Assembly: GCF_008107645.1 (NCBI RefSeq)
Contig: NZ_SDGY01000001.1
Location: 263,955 to 327,954 of the forward strand
Length of the DNA stretch: 64,000 nucleotides
Reading direction: 5' to 3'
Origin: Leuconostoc litchii
GTDB taxonomy: Bacteria > Bacillota > Bacilli > Lactobacillales > Lactobacillaceae
Shown here: positions 41,966 to 49,665 of the stretch, one piece after another
How the letters are laid out: each line of letters opens with the position of its first letter
Numbering within the stretch: the first letter of the stretch is position 1
Position numbers and translations under genes: made by a program
The notes under the pieces: generated by a model
Database searches by the model: none
Seen by the model: the letters and a program-made list of their open reading frames with translations, nothing else
What the model was told of the DNA's origin: nothing

Positions 41966-42166
41966 ATGAATGAATCAGAGAAGAAACTACGCAAGAGACG
42001 TAGACATATCAAACAGGCGACTGATGTTAATCGCAAGCACGCTGACATGATGAAAACGGAGAGCGTTGCACGACATGAACGTTCACGTATTCAGATTAGG
42101 TCAGAGGTGATGGAGAATAGGCAGATTGACTACAAGAGTCACATGAAGTGGTTGAATAGGCATTGA
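41966..42166 (+). CDS. Small very basic phage protein, 66 residues
   Basis: ATG 41966 follows TGGAG. The product is highly charged (KKLRKRRRHIKQATDVNRKH) and should bind nucleic acid or anionic surfaces. No domain was recognised. It sits directly behind a terminator, so its transcription start is uncertain. Confidence 0.6.
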   Translation: MNESEKKLRKRRRHIKQATDVNRKHADMMKTESVARHERSRIQIRSEVMENRQIDYKSHMKWLNRH

Positions 42167-42178
42167 AGTTTTCGCTAA

Positions 42179-42208
42179 TTGGAAAAGTTTCTTAAAGAGT
42201 GTTATTAT
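42179..42208 (+). promoter_or_regulatory. Promoter of the SemiSWEET gene
   Basis: TTGGAA (42179-42184), an 18-base spacer, TATTAT (42203-42208). It makes the following gene an autonomous unit with the terminator at 42564. Confidence 0.55.
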
Positions 42209-42245
42209 GTTTACCATCAATAAGAAACAAGAAGGGGCTTAAACA

Positions 42246-42560
42246 ATGAGAGTTGATACATCAAAATATCCAGAAGGTGAAGATGCTGTACCACCTGAAC
42301 GAGTAAGAAGATTAAAACTACTTAGTAAATTAGCAACATTTATGTGCATTGCTATGTATATATCTTATATTCCGCAGATTATTAGTAACTTTTCGGGTCA
42401 TCCAGTAGGTTTTTTACAGCCTTTGGTTGCTATGATTAATGCTTCTCTTTGGACTGGATATGGTTGGAGTAAGACTTATAAGGATTGGCCAATCATCATT
42501 TCTAACGTACCAGGCATCCTTTTTGGATTAGTCACTGTCATTACAATATACATTCATTAA
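42246..42560 (+). CDS. SemiSWEET-like sugar transporter
   Basis: The 104 residues have three membrane helices with the PQ-loop motif: MYISYIPQIISNFSGHPVG, then ASLWTGYGWSKTYKDWPIIISNVPGILFGLVT. This is the half-SWEET fold that dimerises to move sugars by facilitated diffusion. The charged N-terminal 30 residues are an extension. GAAGGGG precedes ATG 42246. It has its own promoter and terminator inside the phage late region, as expected for a moron. Confidence 0.85.
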   Translation: MRVDTSKYPEGEDAVPPERVRRLKLLSKLATFMCIAMYISYIPQIISNFSGHPVGFLQPLVAMINASLWTGYGWSKTYKDWPIIISNVPGILFGLVTVITIYIH

Positions 42561-42563
42561 GAT

Positions 42564-42585
42564 AAAGCGCTTCGGCGCTTTTTGT
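42564..42585 (+). terminator. UUCG-loop terminator after the SemiSWEET gene
   Basis: AAAGCGC pairs with GCGCTTT around a TTCG tetraloop, then T residues. Confidence 0.85.
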
Positions 42586-42630
42586 TTTGAATTAAACTTT
42601 TGTTATGAGTTTGAAAGATAAACTACGTAC

Positions 42631-42636
42631 TATAAT
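42631..42636 (+). promoter_or_regulatory. -10 element upstream of the 105-residue tail-anchored protein
   Basis: TATAAT lies 26 bases before ATG 42663, with TCTAGGAG as ribosome site. The -35 is poor (AGTTTG at 17 bases). Confidence 0.45.
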
Positions 42637-42662
42637 GTATCAACAATTCTAGGAGAATAGAT

Positions 42663-42980
42663 ATGGCATTAGCAAGAGAAGACATTGATATTGAAAATAT
42701 TAAACGTGAATCAGATGCTGATTTGATAGTTGAAAACATAATGCAGTCCACGCGTATGATCTCTCGTTTTCAGGATAGGCAAGTTAAAATGCGTGACGAA
42801 ATAGAGGAACAGAAAAGAACTATTAGCAATCTTGAAGATGACATTCAACTGCTCAAAAAAGAGAAAAGGTGGAACATGTTATGGCGTAATAGCCTAGAAG
42901 GATATATTGCTAAGACACAAGTGTTTTTGGCTATCGTATTTTTGATCAATATGCTATTTACTTATTTCATGAGTAGATAG
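42663..42980 (+). CDS. Tail-anchored coiled-coil phage protein, 105 residues
   Basis: A long coiled coil (about residues 35-70, RQVKMRDEIEEQKRTISNLE) is followed by a C-terminal membrane helix (VFLAIVFLINMLFTYFM) and a one-residue basic end. No family was recognised. It has its own -10 and is convergent with the next, opposite-strand gene. Confidence 0.65.
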   Translation: MALAREDIDIENIKRESDADLIVENIMQSTRMISRFQDRQVKMRDEIEEQKRTISNLEDDIQLLKKEKRWNMLWRNSLEGYIAKTQVFLAIVFLINMLFTYFMSR

Positions 42981-42993
42981 CAACGTGTAATGG

Positions 42994-43509
42994 TTAAAGA
43001 CTAAATGGTTTATCTGTATTGATTAGTAACGTTATCTTATCCGAATTATTCAAAATAGTTTCGTTATTGTTTGAATCGCCAATAAAATCAATTACTGAGT
43101 TCCTCATTTCTTGACAAAAACAAGGCAGATACAAAACAAAAATGTTTTCGGTTGAATACTGTATGCCTACTCTATGAATTGCATTGCTTCCGTATGTAAA
43201 TCTAACTCGGGAAAGAATTGAATTGTTTTTCTTCGAAATGTTATCAGTACCAGCGTGTATGTAGGCGCATCTTAATTTGTAAAAGTCTTTGGCATTTAAT
43301 GATTGATCATAGTTGTTTTGATGTATGAAATATTGATTCATCCAGTTCTCATAACGCTCACCAGCCGGGTTACCAAAAGAATTTTTATCCAACGATGCAC
43401 AAATATCAGGGAGAGTCAGGGCGACTGTTAGCGCAGCGTAATATTGTCCCTTTTCTATGCAACTCTGCATGTCTTTTAAAAATGGGTCTATCTTGTCTTG
43501 TAAAGTCAT
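42994..43509 (-). CDS. Candidate HEPN-like protein on the minus strand
   Basis: The 171 residues are soluble. DFYKLRCAYIHAGTDN places Arg80 and His85 in an R-x4-H arrangement after a helix, the pattern of HEPN ribonucleases. The N-terminal half (MQSCIEKGQYYAALTVALTLPDICASL) is helical, as in that fold. The gene is opposite to the late genes and isolated, like a defence or conversion gene. No cognate antitoxin (MNT or similar) is next to it. The HEPN call rests on one motif and is tentative. Confidence 0.5.
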   Translation of the reverse strand: MTLQDKIDPFLKDMQSCIEKGQYYAALTVALTLPDICASLDKNSFGNPAGERYENWMNQYFIHQNNYDQSLNAKDFYKLRCAYIHAGTDNISKKNNSILSRVRFTYGSNAIHRVGIQYSTENIFVLYLPCFCQEMRNSVIDFIGDSNNNETILNNSDKITLLINTDKPFSL

Positions 43510-43563
43510 TATAATATCTCTCTTTCGATTTATTAAACAGTATATACCTTTAAGGAGAATGTC

Positions 43564-43749
43564 ATGAAAACAAATAAACTAGGAACGGCACTAACCGTTG
43601 AAGAAATTGAAATAATTAATCACATTGCCGCCGGTAGAACTATATTATTAAACGCTGTGGTAGATGGCGATATTCGAGCTAAGCCGGGCTGTTACTTAGG
43701 CAACAGCTCTATTAATGGAACTTTCATGGTTACCCAAGATAATTTCTAA
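43564..43749 (+). CDS. Hypothetical phage protein, 61 residues
   Basis: AAGGAGAATGTC precedes ATG 43564. The product has a helical first half (TVEEIEIINHIAAGRTI) and a beta-rich second half. No domain was recognised. It is divergent from the candidate HEPN gene. Confidence 0.6.
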   Translation: MKTNKLGTALTVEEIEIINHIAAGRTILLNAVVDGDIRAKPGCYLGNSSINGTFMVTQDNF

Positions 43750-43772
43750 TCCAACCCACGTCTCGCTAGTAG

Positions 43773-43778
43773 TATAAT
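43773..43778 (+). promoter_or_regulatory. -10 element upstream of the two-helix coiled-coil gene
   Basis: TATAAT is 22 bases before ATG 43800, and GGAGG lies 4-8 bases before the gene. The -35 is not clear. Confidence 0.45.
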
Positions 43779-43799
43779 TACTGCTATTGGAGGTTGGAG

Positions 43800-44489
43800 A
43801 TGAATAAAAAATGGTTTTGGTTATTGATGGTAGTTTTGGGAGTTGTTATTTTTGTAGGTGGTCCGTTATTTGTTCAGTATACACATTGGCCACAAGGAAC
43901 TACTGGTCACGGAGATTGGTTAAGTTTCTGGGGCAGTTATTTAGGTGTAATTCCATCGGGACTAATAGCTTATTTTGTGGTAAAAATCCAAATTGATGCC
44001 GAACGGCACAATGAACATTTGAAACGTAATGAGGATTTATATATCCAAGATTTAAGAGAAATACATGAACTCATCAATGAAATTCGCTTAACAATTGTGA
44101 TGATGACTACAGTATTTGAAGATTTAAAGAATGATATTGGCGATGCTGAATATTTCGCGAAAACATATATTGCTATCTCTGAAAAAAATAAACATCAATT
44201 AAGATATAATGAATATTTTAATAATGCTCTTGAAACCTTGCCCAAAGGATCTTCTAGTAGTATGGTTAATGAAATTAAAGATATGATTAAAAGTTTAGAA
44301 CGATTAGAAGTTAATACAGAATTCTATCTAAATAAAATAAAAAAAGGAGAAAACAATAAAAACCATGATACGGAATATAAAGAGTATTTTATTAACGATT
44401 TTAGAATGTTAGGCATAAAATACGAGATGGTAGCACGTTTAATTAAAAAAGAAATTTCCAAATATTATATTGTCAATGAGCATATTTGA
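43800..44489 (+). CDS. Phage membrane protein with two helices and cytoplasmic coiled coil
   Basis: The 229 residues contain TM1 (about 5-25), a short loop with HGDWLSFWGSYLGVIPSGL leading into TM2, then about 170 residues of cytoplasmic helix. The DW-x-FWGSYLG pattern between the two helices recurs in putative phage abortive-infection and exclusion proteins; that link is by pattern only. Own promoter and terminator mark it as an independent cassette. Confidence 0.65.
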   Translation: MNKKWFWLLMVVLGVVIFVGGPLFVQYTHWPQGTTGHGDWLSFWGSYLGVIPSGLIAYFVVKIQIDAERHNEHLKRNEDLYIQDLREIHELINEIRLTIVMMTTVFEDLKNDIGDAEYFAKTYIAISEKNKHQLRYNEYFNNALETLPKGSSSSMVNEIKDMIKSLERLEVNTEFYLNKIKKGENNKNHDTEYKEYFINDFRMLGIKYEMVARLIKKEISKYYIVNEHI

Positions 44490-44498
44490 TATAAACGT

Positions 44499-44520
44499 AA
44501 GCGCATAAGCGCTTTTTATT
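44499..44520 (+). terminator. Terminator after the two-helix gene
   Basis: AAGCGC pairs with GCGCTT around ATAA, followed by TTTATTTT-like sequence. Confidence 0.75.
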
Positions 44521-44542
44521 TTGCAGTGAATGAGGAGAAAAG

Positions 44543-44896
44543 ATGAAAAAGTTAGTACGTGTTATTTGGAAGTTGATACTAACATTTGATGGTATTGTGT
44601 TTTGTTCAAGTGTTGGGGCTACTATTTGGTTTTCACTATTAAAAAAGTTTCCGTTAATTGATATAGATGCAAGTACAGCTAAAGTAATTTGCCATTACTT
44701 ATTTATGTTATTCACGATTACTATTGTGCTGAACGTCTTATTGGCTTGCATTATGATTGCTGTTGATTTGTGGAGCAAGTCTGATGTCGGTTTTGAACAA
44801 GGTGGTTTGATTGTTGGAACAGCAAAATCAGAACAGATACCATTCACGAGAAGAAACCTAGACCGTGGTGCGCCAACTAAGCCGACCAAGCAATGA
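44543..44896 (+). CDS. Phage membrane protein, 117 residues
   Basis: Two hydrophobic helices (about 10-32 and 50-75) are followed by a hydrophilic C-terminal tail rich in Gly, Arg and Pro. GAGGAGAAAAG precedes ATG 44543. No family was recognised. Confidence 0.65.
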   Translation: MKKLVRVIWKLILTFDGIVFCSSVGATIWFSLLKKFPLIDIDASTAKVICHYLFMLFTITIVLNVLLACIMIAVDLWSKSDVGFEQGGLIVGTAKSEQIPFTRRNLDRGAPTKPTKQ

Positions 44897-44972
44897 GGAG
44901 AACGTTATGCAATGCTTAATGTTCAATCACATACTAAGTCATAACGAAAAGAATAAATTGAGGAAGAGTATC

Positions 44973-45395
44973 ATGAGAAAAGCAATTCAAGTAACAAATC
45001 AATTAGATGTAGAAGAATTAAACAAACTATTTGAACAGGGATATCAAGTTGAGAGTGCAGATGACAACGGCATTTATATTCTTAAGTATGATGAGAAACA
45101 ACCCACTTTTTTGATTGCGTGTGACAATTCAATGGTTGATATTTCAAAAAGTCAACATACTGTAAAACAACCACACGTACGTATTGAGTTTGATGATATC
45201 CGTGATGTACCAAAGGTGTGGCTAGATGGGGAGCTGATTGGTGATGGTGCAGATAAGAAGCCATTGGTTAGTCTTAAAGTTGATTGGAACACAGATACAG
45301 CGACTGATAAGTTCAAAGGATTTGATGTTAATTATTTAGACTTGGATTCTAACCAATATCAAATGAGAGGGTATCATGAAGGTATGGTGAGATAA
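44973..45395 (+). CDS. Hypothetical phage protein, 140 residues
   Basis: ATG 44973 has AGGAAGAG upstream. ATG 44907, in frame with GAGGAG 6 bases ahead, would add 22 residues (MQCLMFNHILSHNEKNKL) and cannot be excluded. The body is beta-rich and acidic (PHVRIEFDDIRDVPKVWLDGE). No family was recognised. Confidence 0.6.
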   Translation: MRKAIQVTNQLDVEELNKLFEQGYQVESADDNGIYILKYDEKQPTFLIACDNSMVDISKSQHTVKQPHVRIEFDDIRDVPKVWLDGELIGDGADKKPLVSLKVDWNTDTATDKFKGFDVNYLDLDSNQYQMRGYHEGMVR

Positions 45396-45425
45396 AATTT
45401 CTGTGTTATAACCGTTCAAAAGAAC

Positions 45426-45431
45426 TATAAT
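45426..45431 (+). promoter_or_regulatory. -10 element upstream of the basic 66-residue gene
   Basis: TATAAT is 26 bases before ATG 45458, behind AAGCGAGG. It is likely a late-phase or stand-alone promoter. Confidence 0.45.
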
Positions 45432-45457
45432 GTAGTCATAAAGCGAGGTATGAGCAT

Positions 45458-45658
45458 ATGAAGTTTGGAATGAGAACACCATCAATCAAAAAGTCTGTCA
45501 GTGCTAGAACAACTGGACGTGCTAAGCGAGCGGTTAAGTCAGCTATCAATCCTGCTTATGGTAAGAAAGGAACTGGTTTAATTACTAATCCTAGCAAGTC
45601 AGTAAAGAATAGTGTTTATCACAAGACAACCAAAAGCGTTCGGAGTTTGTTCAAGTGA
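45458..45658 (+). CDS. Basic phage protein, 66 residues
   Basis: MKFGMRTPSIKKSVSARTTG and KRAVKSAINPAYGKKGTG resemble a small basic protein frequently placed upstream of packaging genes in prophages of lactic acid bacteria. The function is unknown. Its high Arg/Lys content suggests nucleic-acid binding. Confidence 0.75.
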   Translation: MKFGMRTPSIKKSVSARTTGRAKRAVKSAINPAYGKKGTGLITNPSKSVKNSVYHKTTKSVRSLFK

Positions 45659-45662
45659 TGTA

Positions 45663-45695
45663 AGCTCAGCTCATTAAATTGAGTTGGGCTTTTTG
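45663..45695 (+). terminator. Terminator after the basic 66-residue gene
   Basis: AGCTCAGCTCA pairs with TGAGTTGGGCT using G-U pairs, followed by TTTTT. Confidence 0.7.
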
Positions 45696-45724
45696 TATAC
45701 ATAAATTTAAGGAGAAAACGAAAT

Positions 45725-46033
45725 ATGAATGATGTAGTAAATATATTTCTTTGCAAAGATAAAATGGATGTGATTGCGAGCATGACTAATTATGCAGACA
45801 ATCAAAAGCGTTTTGGCGAGAACGTGAAAGCTATTCGTTCGCGAGCAACCGTTGTCGTTAATGGCAGTTGGGTCACTAAGTTTGTTAGCAGTCCTAAGGC
45901 TCTAGATGGTATGCATGTTCGTGAGATTACAGTTAGCACAAGAATGTCTACAGCTGGTGAATTAAGCAAATTAAAAGACATGTTGAATATGGCTAGGCAG
46001 GGACGTATAGCTATGAAAAACGCACAGATGTGA
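45725..46033 (+). CDS. Hypothetical phage protein, 102 residues
   Basis: A basic soluble protein (SRATVVVNGSWVTKFVSSPKA ... ELSKLKDMLNMARQGR). No domain was recognised. GGAGAAAACG precedes ATG 45725. It is immediately upstream of the HNH gene. Confidence 0.6.
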   Translation: MNDVVNIFLCKDKMDVIASMTNYADNQKRFGENVKAIRSRATVVVNGSWVTKFVSSPKALDGMHVREITVSTRMSTAGELSKLKDMLNMARQGRIAMKNAQM

Positions 46034-46038
46034 AGTGA

Positions 46039-46569
46039 ATGGCTAGAGTAAAGATATGCCATAAGCCTGACTGTCACAATACCATACCTTATGCGCAAGA
46101 CAATCCATACTGTGAACTACACAAGGCAATGTATCGACCCAAGCCAGAGTTCAAGCCTAAGTCATCTTATGAACGTAAGCGACAACAACGTGAGTACAAC
46201 GCTAATAAGCGTGACAAAGAAGCCAATGAGTTCTACCACAACAAGACATGGAAGCATTTATCAGCAGGACTTAAGCAACAGGCTATGTTTACATGTGAAT
46301 GTTGTGGACGTACAAGTACAACAAAAGGTTACTTAGTTGTAGATCATATCATCCCCAGAAAGATAGATAAGCGTAAGCAACTGAATAAGGATAATCTATG
46401 GGTGATATGCAAGAGGTGCCACTGGTACAAGGGGATGCTTGAGGACGACGTATATACTGACGGCTTATTCCTAGAGAACATAGACGCCAGTAAGTCTTGG
46501 GGTAAGGATGAGGTAAGACAATGGATACTTGATTCAATCAAACGTCATGATGAAAGTAAAGATGATTGA
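46039..46569 (+). CDS. Phage HNH endonuclease of the packaging module
   Basis: The 176 residues carry CECCGRTSTTKGYLVVDHIIPRK ... KDNLWVICKRCHWYKG, an HNH with two zinc Cys pairs and DHI catalytic His. An N-terminal zinc-ribbon-like CHKPDCHN ... YCELHK is also present. Such enzymes sit next to cos and terminase and are needed for cos cleavage in HK97-like phages. Confidence 0.92.
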   Translation: MARVKICHKPDCHNTIPYAQDNPYCELHKAMYRPKPEFKPKSSYERKRQQREYNANKRDKEANEFYHNKTWKHLSAGLKQQAMFTCECCGRTSTTKGYLVVDHIIPRKIDKRKQLNKDNLWVICKRCHWYKGMLEDDVYTDGLFLENIDASKSWGKDEVRQWILDSIKRHDESKDD

Positions 46570-46657
46570 TGTTGTTTAACATTTGATGATTACTTACTTA
46601 TCATCATTGGTTATTGTCATCATTACAAGTTATTGTTCATCAACGAAAGGAATTGAT

Positions 46658-46837
46658 ATGAAGAACAGAACGAAAGCTAATCAACTAACAAACGAATTGA
46701 TTAGATTGAAATTGTTGAATAAGAAAAAGAAACAGAAAATAATTCCGTTTGGAGAAAATTCCATTAGTTGCCTTCCGGTTTATCACTTGGGAAGTAAAGA
46801 GTTAGATTCGCTTTTAAAACAAAACGGTTTGAGTTGA
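46658..46837 (+). CDS. Small basic phage protein, 59 residues
   Basis: ATG 46658 follows AAAGGAATTG; the longer frame from 46583 adds a spurious hydrophobic start. The product is basic (RTKANQLTNELIRLKLLNKKKKQK). No family was recognised. Confidence 0.55.
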   Translation: MKNRTKANQLTNELIRLKLLNKKKKQKIIPFGENSISCLPVYHLGSKELDSLLKQNGLS

Positions 46838-46902
46838 TTGTACGTATTTTATAAATTAAATCAGGAGTATATCTTATTATTATTCGGGTACAAATAAAAA
46901 AT

Positions 46903-46950
46903 ACCCCCGGGTGGGGGCAAACGGAGGGAGCGTCACAAGGTGGCGTCCTG
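46903..46950 (+). other. Candidate cos site
   Basis: A short G/C-rich island in AT-rich DNA contains a CCCCC-GGGT-GGGGG hairpin, ACGGAGGGAG and the TCACAAGGTGGCG block. It is between the HNH gene and TerS, the usual cos position in HNH-containing siphoviruses. The rest of the 46838-47084 gap holds no gene. The cut position cannot be read from sequence. Confidence 0.5.
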
Positions 46951-47084
46951 AATTTCCGCAAATGACGAAATTAAAAATTTTTATTGGATGATTTTTTAAT
47001 TTAAAACGTTGTTATATCAGCGTTTAACGTGTTGTTAATATGCTTTTAGTATACCACAAACTTTTGACGAAAGGGGGTGTTTAT

Positions 47085-47609
47085 TTGGCAAATAAACGTA
47101 ATGCTGGTAGGAAAAGAACGACAAGAACGGATGAAAGCCTTAGAGCTGATAGAAGAGAACGTAATTTAGAGTTTCAAGAAAAACAAAATGAACTTACTGA
47201 ACTACAAGATACCCCTCCTTATCATTTAAAAGGGAGTGGGGTGACGATGTGGAAAAAAATAGTTCCTGAGTTACGGAAACTAGGTACCATAAAGCAAATT
47301 GATACAGTCAATCTTGAAGCATTTTGTTCATCATACGCAACATATATAGTTGCAGAAAAAGAAATATCAGAAAACGGTATATTTGCCTATAATTTTGATG
47401 ATGAGGGCAATAAAACAACGGATTTCAGTAAGAAGAATCCTGCTTATTCAATTATGAATGATAGTATCAAGACTTTGAAATCTTTAGCTGTTGACTTAGG
47501 GTTATCATTTGATTCACGCTCAGGTCAGTTGGTTCCGAGTGACAATGTAGTTAGTGAATCGGATAAAAAAAGTGGATTATGGGCGGTGAATTTTGGTGCA
47601 GAAATTTAA
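47085..47609 (+). CDS. terS: Terminase small subunit, P27 family
   Basis: The 174 residues start at TTG 47085, 5 bases after AAGGGGGTG; ATG 47040 has no ribosome site. The Arg-rich N-terminus (NAGRKRTTRTDESLRADRRER) and helical core with MWKKIVPELRKLG and a C-terminal GLSFDSRSGQLV fit the P27 family. It recognises cos and assembles with TerL. Confidence 0.88.
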   Translation: MANKRNAGRKRTTRTDESLRADRRERNLEFQEKQNELTELQDTPPYHLKGSGVTMWKKIVPELRKLGTIKQIDTVNLEAFCSSYATYIVAEKEISENGIFAYNFDDEGNKTTDFSKKNPAYSIMNDSIKTLKSLAVDLGLSFDSRSGQLVPSDNVVSESDKKSGLWAVNFGAEI

Positions 47610-49476
47610 TCTAGTTGGTGTAACAGACGTTAAAGGTGCTGTTAAATCAGAAAAAAGACGTTACAAAAGATATTTAGATAAATATAATGATCCTGCTACT
47701 CAGTATGCTTTTGATGTTTTGTTCACTGATAAGTATATTACTGGTAGAGATGCTCAGCTTGCTTGTTTTAGGCATATGCAAGACTTGGGTAGACAACGTA
47801 ATAGTGATTTTCCGTATCATTATGACACGGCGTACGTCACTATGATTGAACATTTTACGAGAATACTTCCTAACCCTGATAATTTTAAAGTGACGTTGAA
47901 GCCTTATAATTGGCAGTCATTTATATTAGATAGTTTATTAGGTTGGCGTACAGAAGAAAATGGTACAAGATTTACTACGTCTAACATAAGTGTTGCTCGT
48001 AGACAGGGTAAAACGTTTATTGCATCCATGCTTGTTAATTTCTACTATTTTATGGTTGCAGCAGAAGCAACATCACAAGATTTTCTTGTTGCTAGTTATG
48101 ATAGTGAACATGCCACTAAGCTATTTAACGATGTTTCTATTCAGGCCAAAAAGTTGTTAAAAATGCCGGAGTTCTCAGCATGGGCTAAAGAGAATGATGT
48201 AGATGCACAAACACAACAAGTTATTGGTCGGGTAAGCAAAAATACCATTCGTAAAGGAACATCAGAAGGTGGAGGATTTGATTCGTTTCACAACGTTATT
48301 GCTGTTTATGACGAAATTGGTAATCTTAAGCCGGACAAAAATGAAACTCTTAGACAGATAACGTCTGGTCAAAACGGTATAAAAAACCGTATGTTTGTCA
48401 AGATATCAACTGCTTACCCAAACGCTAAAGTGAAGTTTAAAAAAGACCAAGATTTGATGCGCAAGATTATCGAACAAGATGATTTGCGTGAAGCTGATAA
48501 TACTTTCCAAATTATTTACGCTCAAGATAGTGAAAATGAGGTGTTCAATGAGGATATTTGGCACAAGTCTAATCCTAATTTGAACGAAATGAGCGAGGAC
48601 AAGTATAAGTCCGAAATCAATAGTTTGATTAAAGATAGAGATGATGCTGACAGAAGTGGTGAATTAGCTACATTTGTTAATAAGTCATTAAATATTTGGA
48701 GCCGTAAGTTCCAAAATAGTTATTTGTCTCTTGAAAACATTCAGAAAAACATTATTGATGATTTTGATATATATGGCCGTGAAGTTTATATCGGGTTTGA
48801 CGGAAGTCAAAGCAATGACAACACTTCATTCGGGTTCATATTTCCATACCGCGAGGTTAAAAAAGACAATTATTTTTGCAAACAATTTAGTTTCATACCA
48901 TTTTCACAGGCTAAAACGATTGAAGCAAAGGAAAAACAAGACGGTCTTAATTATCGAGAACTCGAAAAGCAAGGTTTATGTGAAATAACCAGAAGTCCTG
49001 AGGGAACAATTGATAAAGACCAAGTTTATCATTGGTTAGAGCAGTTTATCGCAAATAATGACCTGAAAGTTAAAATGATTGCACTAGACCCCAATTTATC
49101 TGATTGGTTATTAAAACGTATCGAAAACTATCATGATGAATGGCCAGTGTCTACCGTACGACCAACTTCACAAGTATTGTCTAATCCAACTAAAGATTTG
49201 CAAGCACAATTCATCAACGGAAACGCTGCTATTTTGAATGACCCACTTTTGATTGATGGATTTACAAATGCTGTGTTGATTGAAGACAGAGGTGGAGCTG
49301 TTAAGATTGACCGTTTGAATAGAACAAGTGATCACATCGATACATCAGATGCATTGGTCAACGCACATACTGGAGCACAGTTCTATTTTGAAGATTTTAA
49401 AGGGGATGATTATAATCCGTTTAATGATTTGAGCCGCGATGAGAAGAAAGATTACTTTAAGAGGATGTTTGGATGA
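47596..49476 (+). CDS. terL: Terminase large subunit
   Basis: The 626 residues begin at GTG 47596 (TTG 47593 is possible), inside the end of TerS. The ATPase has SVARRQGKTFIASM (Walker A) and IAVYDEIGN (Walker B). The RNase H-like nuclease has EVYIGFDGSQSND and a final SDALVNAH acidic site. It is a Terminase_1 family motor that pumps DNA into the capsid. Confidence 0.95.
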   Translation: MQKFNLVGVTDVKGAVKSEKRRYKRYLDKYNDPATQYAFDVLFTDKYITGRDAQLACFRHMQDLGRQRNSDFPYHYDTAYVTMIEHFTRILPNPDNFKVTLKPYNWQSFILDSLLGWRTEENGTRFTTSNISVARRQGKTFIASMLVNFYYFMVAAEATSQDFLVASYDSEHATKLFNDVSIQAKKLLKMPEFSAWAKENDVDAQTQQVIGRVSKNTIRKGTSEGGGFDSFHNVIAVYDEIGNLKPDKNETLRQITSGQNGIKNRMFVKISTAYPNAKVKFKKDQDLMRKIIEQDDLREADNTFQIIYAQDSENEVFNEDIWHKSNPNLNEMSEDKYKSEINSLIKDRDDADRSGELATFVNKSLNIWSRKFQNSYLSLENIQKNIIDDFDIYGREVYIGFDGSQSNDNTSFGFIFPYREVKKDNYFCKQFSFIPFSQAKTIEAKEKQDGLNYRELEKQGLCEITRSPEGTIDKDQVYHWLEQFIANNDLKVKMIALDPNLSDWLLKRIENYHDEWPVSTVRPTSQVLSNPTKDLQAQFINGNAAILNDPLLIDGFTNAVLIEDRGGAVKIDRLNRTSDHIDTSDALVNAHTGAQFYFEDFKGDDYNPFNDLSRDEKKDYFKRMFG

Positions 49477-49661
49477 TAGTAAAAATTATGAAAAGTATAT
49501 CTAATTTTTTTGATAACTGGCTAGCGGCAATTCTATTTATTATAGGAATAGCGCTGATTGATATCGGTGCTTTTTATTTTAATGCAATTATTGGTTTTAT
49601 CGTTTCAGGACTTCTGTTTATAGCCATGGCGATAATTCTTAATATGGAAAGGAGGGAATAA
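49473..49661 (+). CDS. DUF1056-like small membrane protein
   Basis: The 62 residues have two hydrophobic helices (LAAILFIIGIALIDIGAF and IIGFIVSGLLFIAMAIIL). Small proteins of this pattern (DUF1056) sit between TerL and portal in many LAB phages. It overlaps TerL by 4 bases. Confidence 0.75.
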   Translation: MIVKIMKSISNFFDNWLAAILFIIGIALIDIGAFYFNAIIGFIVSGLLFIAMAIILNMERRE

Positions 49662-49665
49662 ATGA

